From: an uncultured Oscillibacter sp.
GTDB taxonomy: Bacteria > Bacillota > Clostridia > Oscillospirales > Oscillospiraceae
Length of the DNA: 14,290 bases
NCBI GenBank assembly: GCA_910583695.1
Contig: CAJTZL010000062.1
Span: forward strand, 1 to 14,290
Reading direction: 5' to 3'
Shown: piece by piece, positions 12,626 through 14,290 of the stretch
How positions within the stretch are numbered: the first letter of the stretch is position 1
Layout: the number at the start of each line of letters is the position of its first letter
Translations under genes and position numbers: made by a program
The notes under the pieces: model-generated
The model's database searches: none
What the model was told of the DNA's origin: nothing
What the model saw: only the letters and a program-made list of their open reading frames with translations

Positions 12626-14290
12626 ACATTGATCACGGCAAGTCCACTCTGGCGGACCGGCTGCTGGAGAAGTGCAACGCCGTCTCCCAGCGGGAGATGG
12701 AGAGCCAGCTCCTGGACAACATGGACCTGGAGCGGGAGCGGGGCATCACCATCAAGGCCCGGGCCGTGCGGCTCCTCTACCGCGCCCAGGACGGGGAGGA
12801 CTACGCCCTGAACCTCATCGACACCCCGGGTCACGTGGACTTCAACTACGAGGTCTCCCGCTCCCTGGCCGCCTGCGAGGGGGCGGTGCTGGTGGTGGAC
12901 TCCACCCAGGGCGTGGAGGCCCAGACCCTGGCCAACACCTACCTTGCCATGGAGCACGATTTGGAGATTCTCCCGGTCTTCAACAAGATCGACCTCCCCG
13001 CCGCCAACCCCGCCCAGGCCAAGCAGGAGGTGGAGGACATCATCGGCCTCCCCGCCCTGGACGCGCCGGAGATTTCCGCCAAGCAGGGGGTCAACATCGA
13101 CGCGGTGCTGGAGGACATCGTAAAGAACGTCCCGCCCCCCGCCGGAGACGAGAACGCCCCCCTCAAGGCCCTGATCTTCGACAGCCAGTACGACAGCTAC
13201 CGGGGGGTCATCGTCTACATGCGGCTTATGGAGGGGTCCCTCCGGGCCGGGCAGACGGTGAAGATGATGGCCTCCGGCGCTTCCTATCAGGTCGTCGAGT
13301 GCGGCCACCTGCTGCCCCTTGGCATGGAGCCCTGCGACTGCCTCCGGGCGGGGGAGGTGGGCTACTTCACCGCCTCCATCAAAAACGTCCAGGACACCCG
13401 GGTGGGCGACACGGTGACGGACGCGGCAAACCCGGCGGCGGAGGCCCTCCCGGGCTACCGGCCGGTCCAGCCCATGGTCTACTGCGGCATCTATACCGAG
13501 GACGGGTCCAAGTACCCGGACCTCCGGGACGCCCTGGAAAAGCTGCGGCTCAACGATGCGTCGCTGAGCTTTGAGCCCGAGTCGTCGGTTGCCCTGGGCT
13601 TCGGCTTCCGCTGCGGCTTTTTGGGCATGCTCCACATGGAGGTCATCCAGGAGCGGCTGGAACGGGAGTTTGACCTGGATCTGGTGACAACATTACCTTC
13701 CGTAATTTATGATGTCTATAAAACAGATGGTAGTCTGGTCCGGGTGGACAATCCCCTCAATTACCCGGACCCGGCCTCCATCGAGCGGGCGGAGGAGCCC
13801 TATGTGAAGGTCTCCATCATCAGCCCCAACGACTATGTGGGGAACATCATGCCCATGTGCCAGGAGCGCCGGGGGGAGTTCAAGGACATGCAGTATCTGG
13901 ACACCCACCTGGTGGAGCTCCATTATCAGATGCCCCTGAATGAGATTATTTACGATTTCTTCGACACGCTGAAAGCGAACACCAAGGGCTACGCGTCCTT
14001 GGACTATGAGCTTTCCGGCTACCGGCCCAGCGAGCTGGTGAAGGTGGATTTGCTTCTGAACGGCGATCAGGTGGACGCCCTGAGCTTCATTGCCCACAAG
14101 GACAAGGCCTATCCCCGGGCCCGGAAGCTCTGCGAAAAGCTGAAGGAGAACATTCCCCGCCAGCTCTTCGAGGTGCCGGTGCAGGCGGCCATCGGCGGCC
14201 GGGTCATTGCCCGGGAGACGGTCAAGGCCATGCGGAAGGACGTGCTGGCCAAGTGCTACGGCGGCGACATCACCCGGAAGAAGAAGCTGC
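12583..14290 (+). CDS. lepA: elongation factor 4 (LepA), 3' end outside the window
   Basis: The visible 569 codons cover nearly all of a protein usually near 600 aa. LepA is a ribosome-bound GTPase that can back-translocate or remodel stalled ribosomes and influences translation initiation and ribosome assembly. GTPase motifs are AHIDHGKST (14-22), RGIT (53-56), DTPGH (80-84), NKID (134-137) and SAK (165-167). Later family signatures are present: FGFRCGFLGMLHMEV, RRGEFKDMQYLD, and the LepA-specific C-terminal part with GGRVIARETVKAMRKDVLAK and CYGGDITRKKKL at the window edge. The start is supported by AAGGAGG 10 nt upstream. The gene is preceded by a duplicated copy of its own start region. 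A short AT-rich patch with unusual codons lies at about 13685-13736. Confidence 0.97.
   Translation, partial: MIHQDHIRNFSIIAHIDHGKSTLADRLLEKCNAVSQREMESQLLDNMDLERERGITIKARAVRLLYRAQDGEDYALNLIDTPGHVDFNYEVSRSLAACEGAVLVVDSTQGVEAQTLANTYLAMEHDLEILPVFNKIDLPAANPAQAKQEVEDIIGLPALDAPEISAKQGVNIDAVLEDIVKNVPPPAGDENAPLKALIFDSQYDSYRGVIVYMRLMEGSLRAGQTVKMMASGASYQVVECGHLLPLGMEPCDCLRAGEVGYFTASIKNVQDTRVGDTVTDAANPAAEALPGYRPVQPMVYCGIYTEDGSKYPDLRDALEKLRLNDASLSFEPESSVALGFGFRCGFLGMLHMEVIQERLEREFDLDLVTTLPSVIYDVYKTDGSLVRVDNPLNYPDPASIERAEEPYVKVSIISPNDYVGNIMPMCQERRGEFKDMQYLDTHLVELHYQMPLNEIIYDFFDTLKANTKGYASLDYELSGYRPSELVKVDLLLNGDQVDALSFIAHKDKAYPRARKLCEKLKENIPRQLFEVPVQAAIGGRVIARETVKAMRKDVLAKCYGGDITRKKKL
13684..13713 (+). promoter_or_regulatory. 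promoter-like sequence inside lepA
   Basis: GTGACA (13684-13689), 18-bp spacer and TATGAT (13708-13713), each one base from consensus, fall inside an AT-rich island of the otherwise GC-rich lepA gene. It could be an internal promoter for genes after lepA. Chance is possible because AT-rich sequence readily mimics a -10 element. Confidence 0.3.

Noticed and set aside
12248..12629. Overlapping - strand frames sharing the peptide MMEKFRIWSWCII
   Set aside because: They are the reverse-strand reading of the duplicated lepA start region, so they confirm the direct repeat rather than indicate genes.

Overview
The window is GC-rich, densely coded DNA with nearly all genes on the + strand. It looks like a Gram-positive gut clostridium of the Oscillospirales type (relatives of Flavonifractor, Oscillibacter, Lawsonibacter). 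The grounds are strong purine-rich ribosome binding sites (AAAGGAGG type), a tRNA with encoded CCA, a short (479 aa) prolyl-tRNA synthetase without an editing insert and ending in Tyr, very GC-rich third codon positions, and a YacP/Rae1-type nuclease domain. The genus is an inference from style, not a database result.

Layout. 1-225: end of a probable tRNA-Thr, a complete tRNA-Tyr, an inverted-repeat trailer and a strong intrinsic terminator. 226-667: about 440 bp without a convincing gene, containing an SOS-box-like site and a good promoter. 668-1674: a self-cleaving XRE-S24 (LexA/CI-like) repressor and a 61-aa two-helix membrane protein. 1675-1979: structured non-coding DNA ending in the proS promoter. 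1980-3452: proS and its terminator. 3478-7364: a multi-pass acyltransferase-like membrane protein, an 888-aa translational GTPase fused to a ribosome-dependent-endonuclease (Rae1/YacP NYN) domain, and a divergent signal peptidase II that overlaps it by 4 nt. 7351-12309: a promoter and a tight operon of an XRE regulator, an MBOAT O-acyltransferase, an SGNH partner, an unrecognised TPR-like protein and a small membrane-anchored protein with an early frameshift. 12310-12582: a duplicated copy of the lepA start region and a hairpin-rich spacer. 12583-14290: lepA (EF4), cut by the window end.

How the parts relate. Much of the window serves translation: tRNA-Tyr, ProRS, EF4, and the GTPase-nuclease fusion. 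The fusion is the most interesting gene. It joins an EF-G/Tet(M)-shaped machine that should enter the ribosomal A site to a nuclease whose Bacillus relative cuts mRNA in the A site, which suggests a single-protein ribosome-remodelling and mRNA-cleavage device. Its EF-G-like domain IV tip argues against a plain tetracycline-resistance role. The second theme is envelope modification: the MBOAT and SGNH pair looks like an extracytoplasmic O-acylation system under an XRE regulator whose stop codon overlaps the MBOAT start.

The most unusual DNA-level feature is the approximately 60-bp direct repeat upstream of lepA. It copies the lepA ribosome binding site and first 14 codons into a 26-codon mini-ORF, separated from the real start by about 180 bp of serial hairpins.
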